Shown: piece after piece, positions 17,957 through 27,250 of the stretch
How positions within the stretch are numbered: the stretch's first letter is position 1
Layout: each line of letters opens with the position of its first letter
NCBI GenBank assembly: GCA_964536015.1
Contig: CAZHVS010000006.1
Span: 136,290 to 200,289 of the forward strand
Source of the DNA: CAZHVS01 sp964536015
Lineage (GTDB): Bacteria > Bacteroidota > Ignavibacteria > Ignavibacteriales > Ignavibacteriaceae
DNA length: 64,000 bases
Direction of reading: 5' to 3'
Made by a program: the position numbers and the translations under genes
Notes under the pieces: model-generated
What the model was told of the DNA's origin: nothing
What the model saw: only the letters and a program-made list of their open reading frames with translations
Database searches by the model: none

Positions 17957-19006
17957 ATGAAGAAAAAATTAATTATGCGAATTACAGACAGAACAAAAAT
18001 TAAAAACATACTTGTAATAAGTATAAAGTACCTGGGTGACCTGGTTGTGCAGACACCAGCTTTCAAATCGCTAAGAGCAGCTTATCCGGAAGCAAGAATT
18101 ACATTAATGCTTAGGAAAGAGTTTCAAAGCCTTTTTTACAACTCTCCTCTGTTTGATAATTTAATACCTGTTGACTTTACAATCAAGAACTTAAAAGGAT
18201 TAGCAAGATTAAAAGAAGAAAAAAAAATCGTTAGCCAATTAAGATCACAAAAATTTGATGCTGTATTAAATATGCAGGCTGGTGATCGTTACACTTTATG
18301 GGCTTGGTTATCAGGAGCTAAGTATCGAATTGCCCCGCAAAAACAAAGTCTGCATTATTTAAATAACATTAGTGTAAGTGTTGAAGAAGATACTATAAGT
18401 TATCTCGATTATTATCTGAAAATAACTGAATCATTTGATATACCAGCAATTACAAAAGAAACCGAGATTTATATTAATGACACTTATCGTGAATGGGCAA
18501 TGCAATTTTTTAACGATAATAAGCTGCAAAATAAGATAGTAATCGGAATTCATCCCGGTGCAAGTATGAAAAGTAAAGTGTGGCACTGGAAAAATTATTC
18601 TGCATTAATTGAACAATTAAGCATTCACCCAAATGTCAAAGTAATTTTATTTTGTGGACCAAAAGAGAAAGAAATTGTTTCGCATATATTAAATTCTTTT
18701 ACGTATCAACTTATTGTAGCTGATACTTCTGATGACATAAATAAGCTTTCTGCATTAATGACAAAATGTAATTTGTGTTTAACCAATGATTCGGCAGCTC
18801 GTCACTTATCTGTTGCGGTTAAAACAGCAACCCTATCATTAATTCCTGCTGATTATGTTAAATGCTGGGATTTTTATTCCGAGGAAAACAAACATTACAG
18901 TTTAATTGGTAAAAGGATTTTGTCGGAAAAAGAAAATGAATCCTTTCTTGATGGAATTACAGTAGAAAGTGTACATCAAAAAATTAAGGAACTTTTGCAA
19001 TTATGA
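17957..19006 (+). CDS. GT9-family glycosyltransferase (heptosyltransferase-like)
   Basis: A GT-B glycosyltransferase of family 9, which transfers heptose or similar sugars during LPS core assembly at the inner membrane. N-terminal segment NILVISIKYLGDLVVQTPAFKSL is the family acceptor region, and the C-terminal domain has IGIHPGASMKSKVWH and CNLCLTNDSAARHLSVAV (the usual TNDTG motif reads TNDSA here). About 349 residues from the ATG at 17957. The frame is open back to 17882, but the earlier residues have no family match, and ATG at 17975 is also possible. Overlaps the next GT9 gene by four bases (ATGA). Confidence 0.85.
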   Translation: MKKKLIMRITDRTKIKNILVISIKYLGDLVVQTPAFKSLRAAYPEARITLMLRKEFQSLFYNSPLFDNLIPVDFTIKNLKGLARLKEEKKIVSQLRSQKFDAVLNMQAGDRYTLWAWLSGAKYRIAPQKQSLHYLNNISVSVEEDTISYLDYYLKITESFDIPAITKETEIYINDTYREWAMQFFNDNKLQNKIVIGIHPGASMKSKVWHWKNYSALIEQLSIHPNVKVILFCGPKEKEIVSHILNSFTYQLIVADTSDDINKLSALMTKCNLCLTNDSAARHLSVAVKTATLSLIPADYVKCWDFYSEENKHYSLIGKRILSEKENESFLDGITVESVHQKIKELLQL

Positions 19007-20037
19007 ATATCGAACCATCGTCAATAAAAAAAATATTGATCATTAAATGGGGCGCGCTTGGTGATATGGTGGCTTCTACGCCTGCAATTAAAGCCATCAG
19101 AAGAAATTTTCCAAATGCTAAAATATACCTGTTAACTAATAAACTTATGTCGCAGATTGTTCCTCCTAAAAGTATTGTTGATGAATTAATTATTAATGAA
19201 GATATTGATGACCGTGGAATAAAAGGAATTTTTGCGCTTGTCAAAACAATTTTACAATTACAAAGAAAAAGAATAGATGTTGTTTTCAATTTAAGGTGGA
19301 CTTCTGATCGTTGTGCTGTTATTGCAAGGTTATGTGGAGCAAAATATCGAGTTGGAGCTGGTCCGAAAGGAGTGATGAAATTTTATAACATCCAAATAAA
19401 TCATCCTGCAGGAAGGTATCATGAAATAAACCGAAATCTTGATTTTGTTAAAGCACTTGGAAATAAAGTTGAAGATACAACTCCTTATACTTTTATTAGC
19501 AAAGAAGATTCTTCATTTGCTGATCATTTTTTCAAGCTCAACAATCTTAACAAAGACACTACGATATGCATTCATCCTGGTGCAAGTAAACCTAATCGTG
19601 CTTGGCCTCCTGAAAGATATGCTGAAATTGCAAAACAAATAACAACAGAATTAAATGTAAACATCATAATTACCTGGGGAAAAAACGAACGAGAAATTGC
19701 AAACATCGTAAAAGATAATAATTCAAATGTATTCATTGCTCCAATGACAAAAACAGTTGGACAACTTGCTGCTTTAATTTCAAACTGTAAAATGTTTATT
19801 TCAAACTGCACGGGTCCGATGAACGTAGCAGTTGCAGTACGAACTCCGGTAATTGCATTGCTCGGTTCGTCAGATCCAACTGATTGGGGACCATATGGCG
19901 AGATTCATAGAATAATAAAATCCCCTTTGCAACTTGAACATTATTCAGATGAAACTGAAAGACAAGCCTTTGAAGCTATTGATATTAAAGTTGTCTGGAA
20001 TTTGGTTAAGGAAAGATGGGTTGAATTAATAAAATGA
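19003..20037 (+). CDS. GT9-family glycosyltransferase (heptosyltransferase-like)
   Basis: A second GT9 enzyme, 344 residues, starting inside the stop of the first. It is closer to the family norm: KKILIIKWGALGDMVASTPA at the start, ICIHPGASKPNRAWPPERYA for nucleotide-sugar binding, and CKMFISNCTGPMNVAVAV followed by TPVIALLGSSDPTDWGPYG. The usual SNDTG is SNCTG here. The tandem pair probably adds successive sugars to an LPS core or similar surface glycan. Acceptors are unknown. Confidence 0.88.
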   Translation: MNIEPSSIKKILIIKWGALGDMVASTPAIKAIRRNFPNAKIYLLTNKLMSQIVPPKSIVDELIINEDIDDRGIKGIFALVKTILQLQRKRIDVVFNLRWTSDRCAVIARLCGAKYRVGAGPKGVMKFYNIQINHPAGRYHEINRNLDFVKALGNKVEDTTPYTFISKEDSSFADHFFKLNNLNKDTTICIHPGASKPNRAWPPERYAEIAKQITTELNVNIIITWGKNEREIANIVKDNNSNVFIAPMTKTVGQLAALISNCKMFISNCTGPMNVAVAVRTPVIALLGSSDPTDWGPYGEIHRIIKSPLQLEHYSDETERQAFEAIDIKVVWNLVKERWVELIK

Positions 20038-20040
20038 AAA

Positions 20041-20169
20041 TTATTTTAAGGTGCTAATCGTTTTCACTTTCTCCCTTCTATAAGTTTTTTTTGACGTAAT
20101 TACTTTCGGTTTTTGTTTAGGGAGAGGAATTCGTTTCTTCTTTTTTTCAATTTTAATTTTTTGTTTCAT
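20041..20169 (-). CDS. Possible tiny basic protein
   Basis: A 42-codon frame from ATG (20169) to TAA (20041). The product is extremely basic: MKQKIKIEKKKKRIPLPKQK, then a segment with TSKKTYRREKVK. No Shine-Dalgarno is visible, and the start lies at the end of the T-tract of the upstream terminator, which argues against expression from that transcript. The regular Lys/Pro composition is protein-like, but an AT-rich spacer can produce this. Treat as tentative. Confidence 0.25.
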   Translation of the reverse strand: MKQKIKIEKKKKRIPLPKQKPKVITSKKTYRREKVKTISTLK

Positions 20170-20202
20170 AAAAAAAATGGAGGACTAAAAACTTAATCCT
20201 CC
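20170..20202 (-). terminator. Rho-independent terminator of ugd
   Basis: Stem GGAGGA (20179-20184) with TCCTCC (20197-20202), extended by three more pairs after one mismatch. Read on the minus strand it is followed by A then eight T (complement of 20170-20177). It lies 9 bases past the ugd stop. On the plus strand the tail is weak, so it is mainly a minus-strand terminator. Confidence 0.85.
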
Positions 20203-20211
20203 AAAAATTTA

Positions 20212-21540
20212 TTATACATTTACATTTTTTCTGCCAATACTAAAATACTTAAATCCTTCTTCCTGCATTTTCTCAGGAGAAAAGATGTTTCTCCCATCGA
20301 AAATAAGAAGGTCTTTTAACCCGCTCTTTAATCTTTCAAAATCAGGATTCCTGAATTCGTTCCATTCCGTAAGTATCAGTAAAGCATCTGCATCAATCAA
20401 TGCATCATATTCATTTTCTGCATAACGGATTTTATCATTAAAGAAATATTTGGAAGTTTCATTTGCTGCAGGATCATATGCTGAAACAGAAGCCCCCAAT
20501 TTTAGTAATTCATTGATGATTATAATTGAAGGGGCTTCACGCATATCATCAGTGTTTGGTTTAAATGCCAATCCCCACACAGCAAATCTTTTACCTTTAA
20601 GATTTTTTCCGAAATAATTTGTAATTTTTTCAACCAGTTTAAGTTTTTGTGCTTTGTTAACTATATCTACAACTTCAAGAATTTTCATCGGCGAATTATT
20701 TTCTTCAGCAGTTTTAATAAGTGCATTTACATCTTTTGGAAAACATGAACCACCATAACCAATACCCGGGAACAAAAATCTTTTTCCAATTCTTGAATCG
20801 GTCCCCATTCCTTTACGAATCAGCTCTACATTAGCACCAACTTTTTCGCAGAAATTTGCAAGCTCGTTCATATAAGTAATTCTCATAGCAAGATAGGAAT
20901 TTGAAGCATATTTTGTAACTTCGGCACTTTTAGTATCCATCTCAAGAATCGGATTTCCCTGTCTTACAAAAGGTTCATACAAAGTTCGCATTTTTTCTAA
21001 TGCTTTTTTGGATTCTGCACCAACGACAATTCTATCTGGTTTCATAAAATCTTCAACTGCAAATCCTTCTCGCAAAAACTCTGGATTAGATACAACTTCA
21101 TAATTCTTTAGAGAATATTCACTTAAAATTTCTCTTACTTTTTGACCAGTACCAACAGGAACGGTACTTTTGTTTACAATTATTTTATATTCTTTATCCC
21201 CAGCCTCCGATAGAATTTTTCCGATATCATTCGAAACCTTCATAACATATTGCAAATCGGCAGAGCCATCTTCCCCTTGTGGAGTAGGCAGGCATAAGAA
21301 AATAATTTCACACTTTAATACAGCAGCTTTAAGATCATTTGTAAATTCAAGTCTTTTTTTAGCAATGTTTCTGTAAAATAATACATCAAGCCCGGGCTCA
21401 TAGATAGTTATTTCTGCATTTTGAAGTTTTTTTAATTTATCAGGATTGTTATCAACGCAAACAACATTATTTCCCATTTCTGCAAAACAGGTTCCGGAAA
21501 CCAACCCGACATAACCTGTTCCAATAACTGCAATATTCAT
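20212..21540 (-). CDS. ugd: UDP-glucose 6-dehydrogenase
   Basis: A 442-residue NAD-dependent enzyme that oxidises UDP-glucose to UDP-glucuronate for surface polysaccharides. It has the N-terminal Rossmann motif GTGYVGLVSG, the substrate-binding STVPVGTG and SNPEFLREG, and the catalytic GYGGSCFPKD with Cys266. The C-terminal UDP-binding domain starts with FAVWGLAFKPNTDDMREAPS. Length and motif order are normal. It is the most downstream gene of the minus-strand block, 65 bases after glgP, and is followed by a strong terminator. Confidence 0.95.
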   Translation of the reverse strand: MNIAVIGTGYVGLVSGTCFAEMGNNVVCVDNNPDKLKKLQNAEITIYEPGLDVLFYRNIAKKRLEFTNDLKAAVLKCEIIFLCLPTPQGEDGSADLQYVMKVSNDIGKILSEAGDKEYKIIVNKSTVPVGTGQKVREILSEYSLKNYEVVSNPEFLREGFAVEDFMKPDRIVVGAESKKALEKMRTLYEPFVRQGNPILEMDTKSAEVTKYASNSYLAMRITYMNELANFCEKVGANVELIRKGMGTDSRIGKRFLFPGIGYGGSCFPKDVNALIKTAEENNSPMKILEVVDIVNKAQKLKLVEKITNYFGKNLKGKRFAVWGLAFKPNTDDMREAPSIIIINELLKLGASVSAYDPAANETSKYFFNDKIRYAENEYDALIDADALLILTEWNEFRNPDFERLKSGLKDLLIFDGRNIFSPEKMQEEGFKYFSIGRKNVNV

Positions 21541-21605
21541 TCATTCTCCAAGAATTAGTTTTTTCGTATTCAAAAATAATTAAATTGAACTGATTAAGAA
21601 ATGAT

Positions 21606-24086
21606 TCAAACCTCATCAATTTTTACAGGTTTAACATTCCATATCTTTTTTGCATATTCTTTAATCGATCTATCGCTCGAGAATTTTGAAATTCTTGCAA
21701 CATTAATTATTGATTTCCGTGTCCATTCATCTTTATTAAGATATAGTGTATTTACTTTGTCCTGAGTCTGAATATAAGACTCATAATCTGCAAACAGGCA
21801 GTAATAATCGATCTCCATTAAACCTTGAATCAATGGTTGAAAAATTCCGACATCAAATTTGCTGAAATGATTATTGGTAATCATATCAATTACTCTTCTC
21901 AGCTCATAATTCTTCTGATAATACTCATAAGGATTATAACCCCCGCTTTTTAGTTTTCTTATTTCATCAGCAAGTAAACCAAAAATAAAAATATTATCAT
22001 CACCAATTTCTTCACGCATCTCAACATTCGCTCCATCCATTGTACCAATTGTTAAAGCCCCATTCAGAGCAAACTTCATATTACCGGTTCCGGATGCTTC
22101 AAACCCAGCTGTAGAAATTTGTTCTGATAAATCACTTGCGGGAATAATTCGTTCGGCAAGAGTTACAGAATAGTTCTTAAGAAAAAATACTTTTAAACGA
22201 TCACCAACTACTTTATCGTTATTAATAACCGAAGCCACGTTATTAATTAATTTTATTACAAGTTTTGCCTGATAATATGCAGGAGCAGCTTTACCCGCAA
22301 AGATAACTGTACGAGGAACAAAATCTCCCGAAGGATTGTCTTTAATCCTGTTATACAAAGTAATAACGTGCAAAATGTTCAATAACTGACGTTTATATTC
22401 GTGAAAACGTTTTACCTGTACATCAAATAAAGACTCCGGATTAACTGTTGTCTCAAATTCCTTCTCGATATAATTAATAAGAATTTTCTTGTTTAACCAT
22501 TTAGCTCCACGCCAGTTTTCAAGGAATTCGTCATCATTAATATGTTTTTCTATTCCTTTTATTTTGGATAAATCTTTTATCCATTCATCGCCAATCTTAT
22601 CCGTAATTAATTGAGATAAAAACGGGTTTGCTGTTTTTAACCATCTTCGTGGAGTAATACCATTCGTAACATTTTTAAACTTGCCTGGGAATATTTTATT
22701 GAAATGAGGAAAGATAATTTCTTTTAGAATATCTGTATGTAATGCAGCAACACCATTAACTGAGTGAGATCCAATAATTGCCAGATGAGCCATTTTAACT
22801 TTTTTATTATCACCTTCACGAATTATTGATAAATCAGCTATAACATTATCATCCTTTGTATAGTGCTTCTTCACATATTCAAGAAAACGATGATTTATTT
22901 CATAAATTATCTGAAGATGTCTTGGAAGAAGTTGTTCAAAAATAGATACAGACCATTCTTCAAGTGCTTCCGGTACAACAGTATGATTAGTATATGCAAA
23001 AGTTTTTGTCGTAATATCCCATGCTTCTTCCCATTCTATATTTTCTTCATCTAAAAGGATACGCATTAATTCAGGAATTGCAACCACGGGATGAGTATCA
23101 TTTAATTGAATTGCATTTTTTTCTGCAAACAGTTCAAATGTTTTATGATTAATTTTATACTTCCGAATTATGTCCTGCAAAGTTGCCGATACGAAAAAAT
23201 ATTGTTGCTTCAATCGTAAAAATTTTCCTTGTGTTACAGTGTCATTTGGATATAAGACTTTAGAAATGTTTTCGGAATTATTTTTACTTTCTACTGCGGC
23301 AAGATATTGACCCGTATTGAATTCCTGGAAATTAAATTCTTTAGTAGCTTTTGCCTGCCAAAGTCGAAGATTATTTACTGTATTGGTCCTATACCCAGGA
23401 ACAGGAACATCATACCCTACGGCAAGAACATCGTCTGTATCAACCCAGCTAAAATGAATTCGTCCTTTTTCATCCTGTTTTAACTCAACTCTTCCACCAA
23501 ACTTAACACGAAATTGTAATTCTCTTCTAAATATTTCCCAAGGATTTCCATAACTAAGCCAGTTATCGGGTAATTCTATTTGCCAACCATTTTGAATATC
23601 CTGTTTAAAAATCCCGTACTCATATCTTATTCCATAACCAAAAGCAGGTAGTTCGCAAGTCGCCATTGAATCGAGAAAGCAGGCAGCAAGTCTTCCTAGA
23701 CCGCCATTACCAAGTCCCATATCTTCTTCAAGGTCTCTTATTTCTTCAAGCGAGTATCCTTCCTGTTCAAGAATGCTGTAACATTCATTATAATAGTCCA
23801 TATTGATTAAAGCATTTCCAAGGAGTCTTCCCATTAAAAATTCAAGCGAGAGATAATATACTCTTTTTACGTCTTCTTCTTTATATTTTTGTTGTGTACG
23901 CAGCCATTTACGTACAAGTCTATCGCGAATTGACATTGATAGTGAATAATAAACATCAGTCGGAGCTACGGTAATTTTATCCTTTACAAGAATAAATTCA
24001 AGATGTTCAGCAAACTGGTTTGATAATGAATAACTTTCTAGTTTTTCAGAATCTGTAAAGAAAACGGATTTGTTATTTTTTTTCAT
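21606..24086 (-). CDS. glgP: Glycogen/starch phosphorylase
   Basis: An 826-residue GT35 phosphorylase, which releases glucose-1-phosphate from alpha-1,4-glucan with pyridoxal phosphate. Visible features are GNGGLGRLAACFLDSMA near the N-terminus, GYGIRYEYG, VKRFHEYKRQLLN, and the PLP-lysine region EASGTGNMKFALNGALTIGT followed by DGANVEM. The N-terminal allosteric extension of animal enzymes is short, as usual in bacteria. It sits between sugar-nucleotide genes, and its product glucose-1-phosphate is the substrate of rfbA just upstream, so the pairing is metabolically sensible. Confidence 0.95.
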   Translation of the reverse strand: MKKNNKSVFFTDSEKLESYSLSNQFAEHLEFILVKDKITVAPTDVYYSLSMSIRDRLVRKWLRTQQKYKEEDVKRVYYLSLEFLMGRLLGNALINMDYYNECYSILEQEGYSLEEIRDLEEDMGLGNGGLGRLAACFLDSMATCELPAFGYGIRYEYGIFKQDIQNGWQIELPDNWLSYGNPWEIFRRELQFRVKFGGRVELKQDEKGRIHFSWVDTDDVLAVGYDVPVPGYRTNTVNNLRLWQAKATKEFNFQEFNTGQYLAAVESKNNSENISKVLYPNDTVTQGKFLRLKQQYFFVSATLQDIIRKYKINHKTFELFAEKNAIQLNDTHPVVAIPELMRILLDEENIEWEEAWDITTKTFAYTNHTVVPEALEEWSVSIFEQLLPRHLQIIYEINHRFLEYVKKHYTKDDNVIADLSIIREGDNKKVKMAHLAIIGSHSVNGVAALHTDILKEIIFPHFNKIFPGKFKNVTNGITPRRWLKTANPFLSQLITDKIGDEWIKDLSKIKGIEKHINDDEFLENWRGAKWLNKKILINYIEKEFETTVNPESLFDVQVKRFHEYKRQLLNILHVITLYNRIKDNPSGDFVPRTVIFAGKAAPAYYQAKLVIKLINNVASVINNDKVVGDRLKVFFLKNYSVTLAERIIPASDLSEQISTAGFEASGTGNMKFALNGALTIGTMDGANVEMREEIGDDNIFIFGLLADEIRKLKSGGYNPYEYYQKNYELRRVIDMITNNHFSKFDVGIFQPLIQGLMEIDYYCLFADYESYIQTQDKVNTLYLNKDEWTRKSIINVARISKFSSDRSIKEYAKKIWNVKPVKIDEV

Positions 24087-24110
24087 ATTACCACTCCTTC
24101 AAGTTGATAA

Positions 24111-24662
24111 TTAAAAAAGAAAATCTTTTTCTATATCTTTAAATTTTTTACCTGACAAATCCTTTTCAGATAGGATTGGTGAGTTTGTATTCCAGTCAAT
24201 TTTTAAATCGGGATCGTTAAACAAAATGCACCGTTCACTTGCTTTATTATAATATGCTGTGCATTTATAATGAAAAACTGCTTCGTAAGAAAGCACAGAA
24301 AATCCGTGTGCAAAACCAGCAGGGATATAAATCTGTAAATTGTTTTCTTCAGACAATTCTATTGCGAAATAATGTCCGAATGTTGGTGAACCAAATCTTA
24401 TATCAACAGCAACATCCAGAACTTTACCGTAAATCACCTGACAAAGTTTTCCTTGTGCAAACGGATTCACCTGATAATGCAAACCACGAATTGTATTTTT
24501 TTGACTTTTAGAAAAATTATCCTGAACAAAATCTGAAGGAATTTGAGACTCTTCAAATCTTTTAAGATGAAAAGATTCATAAAAAAATCCCCTTGAATCT
24601 TTAAACACTCTCGGTTTAATAACCAGAATTCCATTCAAATGTTTTTCAATTATTTCCATCAT
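24111..24662 (-). CDS. rfbC: dTDP-4-dehydrorhamnose 3,5-epimerase
   Basis: A 183-residue cupin epimerase of dTDP-L-rhamnose synthesis (RmlC). The substrate loop RGFFYESFH, the catalytic His62 in RGLHYQ, the strand KLCQVIYGKVLDVAVDIR, and YIPAGFAHGF are all present. The catalytic Tyr is probably Tyr138 in KCTAYYNK. Its start overlaps the rfbA stop by one base (TAATG), so the two are translationally coupled. The frame begins ATGATG, and either Met could initiate. Confidence 0.93.
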   Translation of the reverse strand: MMEIIEKHLNGILVIKPRVFKDSRGFFYESFHLKRFEESQIPSDFVQDNFSKSQKNTIRGLHYQVNPFAQGKLCQVIYGKVLDVAVDIRFGSPTFGHYFAIELSEENNLQIYIPAGFAHGFSVLSYEAVFHYKCTAYYNKASERCILFNDPDLKIDWNTNSPILSEKDLSGKKFKDIEKDFLF

Positions 24663-25534
24663 TAACCTGTAGATGTTTCTAAAAGAACTTTTTCAAGATA
24701 TTCCTTGTACTTACACTTAGGAATTGAATTTATTAAGGCAACAAATTCATCTTTCGAAATAAATTTCATATGATATGATATTTCTTCAATACAACCGACT
24801 TTTAATCCTTGTCTGTCCTCTATTGTTCCAAAAAAATTTGATGCTTGCAACAAAGCCTCCGGAGTGCCAGTATCTAGCCATGCAACTCCACGACCTATTT
24901 TTTCTACGCTTAGTTTTCCTCTTTTAAGATATTCAATATTAACATCAGTAATTTCAAGTTCTCCTCGTGCTGATGGTTTCAAATTTTTACTGATCTTCAC
25001 TACTTCATTATCATAGATATATAAACCAGGAACGGCAAAATTGGACTTTGGTTTTACAGGTTTTTCTTCAATAGAAATTGCCAGCCCATTTTTATCAAAC
25101 TCAACCACACCATATCTTTCTGGATCATTTACACGGTAACCAAAAATTGTTGCCCCCGATTTGTTTTGCAAACCTGCATAAAAGAAATCAAGGTAGCCAT
25201 AAAAAATATTATCTCCAAGAATCAAAGTAACAGGATCATTCTTAATAAATTTTTCACCAATAATAAAACTTTCTGCAATGCCATTGGGTGCTTTTTGTAC
25301 AGCATATTCAATATTTATTCCAAGATGTTTTCCATCAGCAAAAAGTTTTTTATAATGAGGAATTGTTTCGTCATTCGATATTATAAGAATATCCTTAATC
25401 CCACCCAGCATTAAGACTGACAGCGGATAATAAATTAGCGGCTTATCATAAATTAATGTGAGTTGTTTACTATAAATTTGTGAAACAGGATAAAGTCTGG
25501 AACCTGATCCACCGGCTAAAATTATTCCTTTCAT
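24662..25534 (-). CDS. rfbA: Glucose-1-phosphate thymidylyltransferase
   Basis: A 290-residue nucleotidyltransferase (RmlA) that makes dTDP-glucose from glucose-1-phosphate and dTTP. The signature GGSGSRLYPVSQIYSKQL is at residues 8-25, followed by YDKPLIYYPLSVLMLGGI, the metal-site LILGDNIFYG, EEKPVKPKSNFAVPGLY and GRGVAWLDTGTPEALL. Length is standard for the short RmlA form. Gene order galE, rfbA, rfbC; the dehydratase rfbB is not in the window. Confidence 0.95.
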   Translation of the reverse strand: MKGIILAGGSGSRLYPVSQIYSKQLTLIYDKPLIYYPLSVLMLGGIKDILIISNDETIPHYKKLFADGKHLGINIEYAVQKAPNGIAESFIIGEKFIKNDPVTLILGDNIFYGYLDFFYAGLQNKSGATIFGYRVNDPERYGVVEFDKNGLAISIEEKPVKPKSNFAVPGLYIYDNEVVKISKNLKPSARGELEITDVNIEYLKRGKLSVEKIGRGVAWLDTGTPEALLQASNFFGTIEDRQGLKVGCIEEISYHMKFISKDEFVALINSIPKCKYKEYLEKVLLETSTG

Positions 25535-25541
25535 CTAACTC

Positions 25542-26516
25542 CTAATATTTTTGATTTTGATGCCATTTCCAAGCAGTTTCTATAATTTTTTCAATTTCAT
25601 AATATGGTTGCCAATTAAGTAATTGTTTTGCTTTTTTATTATCAGCAACAAGCACTGAAGGGTCGCCTTCGCGTCTTAGTGCTATTTTCTTCTTTATTTT
25701 TTTCCCTGTTATTCTTTCAGCAGTTTCAATTATATCTAAAACTGAATTTCCCTTACCAGTGCCAAGGTTCAACATAACTGATTCATTCCCAACTATAAGA
25801 TATTCAAGAGCTTTTACATGTGCATTTGCAAGGTCATCAACATGAATATAATCTCTTATACAAGTTCCATCAGTTGTGGGATAGTCGTTTCCATAAATTT
25901 TTATTTCTTCTCTTTCTCCCAATGCAGTTTTTAGAACAAGTGGAATAAGATGAGTTTCAGGGTTATGACTTTCTCCAATTTCTCCAGATGACGCAGCACC
26001 CGCAGCATTAAAATATCTTAAAGCAACTGATTTAATTCCATATGCACTGTCATAATCTTTTAATGCATTTTCAATTATGAGTTTAGTCTTTCCATATGGA
26101 TTAATTGGTTTGTCTTGCTCTTTCTCTGAGATTGGAACCGCATCAGGATTACCATAGATTGAGCAAGTTGAAGAGAAAACAAAATTTTTAATTTTATATT
26201 TTTTAATAGCATTTAAGAGATTCAAAGCACCCGAGACATTATTCAAATAATATTTTTGCGGGTCTTCAACAGATTCACCAACAAGTGCAAAGGCAGCAAA
26301 ATGAATAACCGCCTCCGGTTGATGTTTTTTTAATATTGATTCAATTGCTTTCGTTTCTAAAAGATCTGCTTTTTCAAAAACAGCAAATGGTGGAACCGAT
26401 TCAATATGACCGGTTGAAAGATTGTCAAGAATTATTACTTCGTAATTTTTCTGATTTAAAACTCTAACAACATGAGAACCTATATAACCGGCTCCACCTG
26501 TGACTAAAATTTTCAT
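25542..26516 (-). CDS. galE: UDP-glucose 4-epimerase
   Basis: A 324-residue SDR epimerase that interconverts UDP-glucose and UDP-galactose. The Rossmann motif GGAGYIGSH (7-15), ILDNLSTGH, SSTCSIYG, and the catalytic YGKTK (Tyr141, Lys145) are in place, and LRYFNAAGA and DGTCIRDYIHVDDLA are typical of GalE. Seven bases separate it from rfbA and twelve from the ferritin gene upstream, so it is within the same transcript. Confidence 0.94.
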   Translation of the reverse strand: MKILVTGGAGYIGSHVVRVLNQKNYEVIILDNLSTGHIESVPPFAVFEKADLLETKAIESILKKHQPEAVIHFAAFALVGESVEDPQKYYLNNVSGALNLLNAIKKYKIKNFVFSSTCSIYGNPDAVPISEKEQDKPINPYGKTKLIIENALKDYDSAYGIKSVALRYFNAAGAASSGEIGESHNPETHLIPLVLKTALGEREEIKIYGNDYPTTDGTCIRDYIHVDDLANAHVKALEYLIVGNESVMLNLGTGKGNSVLDIIETAERITGKKIKKKIALRREGDPSVLVADNKKAKQLLNWQPYYEIEKIIETAWKWHQNQKY

Positions 26517-26528
26517 TTATTACTTTAC

Positions 26529-27044
26529 TTATGCTGTAGCTTGGGAATCAGGAACAAACGTTCTTGTTGCAAGTTCTCTATCCATCATAAACAAACCGCT
26601 TCTGTTGTCAGCTATCATTTTTAAGTCTTCCAGAATTTTTACGACATTCGCTTCTTCTTCAACCTGTTCCGTAACAAACCAATTTAAGAAAGTTACAGTT
26701 GCATGATCCCTTTCCTGCACCGCTAAATCAACAAGGTTGTTAATTAAACTCGTAATTTTTTGTTCATGCTTTAATGTGTCTTCAAAAACTTCTACTGTTG
26801 AATTCCATTCTGTTTTTGGTTCATCAATTTTAAGCAGAATTACTTTTCCTCCTTTTTGAAGTATATAGGTATAGAATTTCATGGCATGAAGATTTTCTTC
26901 CTGATATTGAACTTTCATCCAGTTAGCAAATCCTGAAAGATTTTTTGATTCGAAATATGCAGACATTGACAAGTACAAATAAGAAGAATACAATTCTTCA
27001 TTCAGATGTTTATTAAGAGCTTTTTCCATTTTTTCTGATAACAT
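26529..27044 (-). CDS. Non-heme ferritin
   Basis: An iron-storage ferritin of about 171 residues that oxidises Fe(II) and stores it in a 24-mer shell. Counted from ATG at 27044, the ferroxidase residues fall on exactly the FtnA numbering: Glu17, Tyr24, Glu50, His53. An upstream in-frame TTG at 27059 adds five residues, but AAAGG lies correctly placed for the ATG, so 27044 is chosen. A four-helix pattern runs to about residue 145, with an extra C-terminal stretch. First gene of the minus-strand run leading into galE, although a functional link with sugar metabolism is not apparent. Confidence 0.93.
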   Translation of the reverse strand: MLSEKMEKALNKHLNEELYSSYLYLSMSAYFESKNLSGFANWMKVQYQEENLHAMKFYTYILQKGGKVILLKIDEPKTEWNSTVEVFEDTLKHEQKITSLINNLVDLAVQERDHATVTFLNWFVTEQVEEEANVVKILEDLKMIADNRSGLFMMDRELATRTFVPDSQATA

Positions 27045-27059
27045 ATCCAGACCTTTCAA

Positions 27060-27250
27060 TAAATTGATTTAATTAATGCTTAAAACTAATAAAATAGTCT
27101 ATTCGCAGCAAGTGCCGTAAAATTAGTTTAGAGTTTTAGAAATATATTTATCAGGATTAAAATCACATCAACAAATTAGCCGCTTGTTTCTAAAATTGTC
27201 TTTGATTAGTTTACATATGTAATAAGGAAGCATTATTTAAGGATTGTGCT
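27060..27250. other. Divergent intergenic region, ferritin / secreted protein
   Basis: AT-rich spacer expected to hold promoters in both directions. No palindrome or clear promoter box stood out, and no iron-regulator-like inverted repeat was recognised. Confidence 0.4.
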
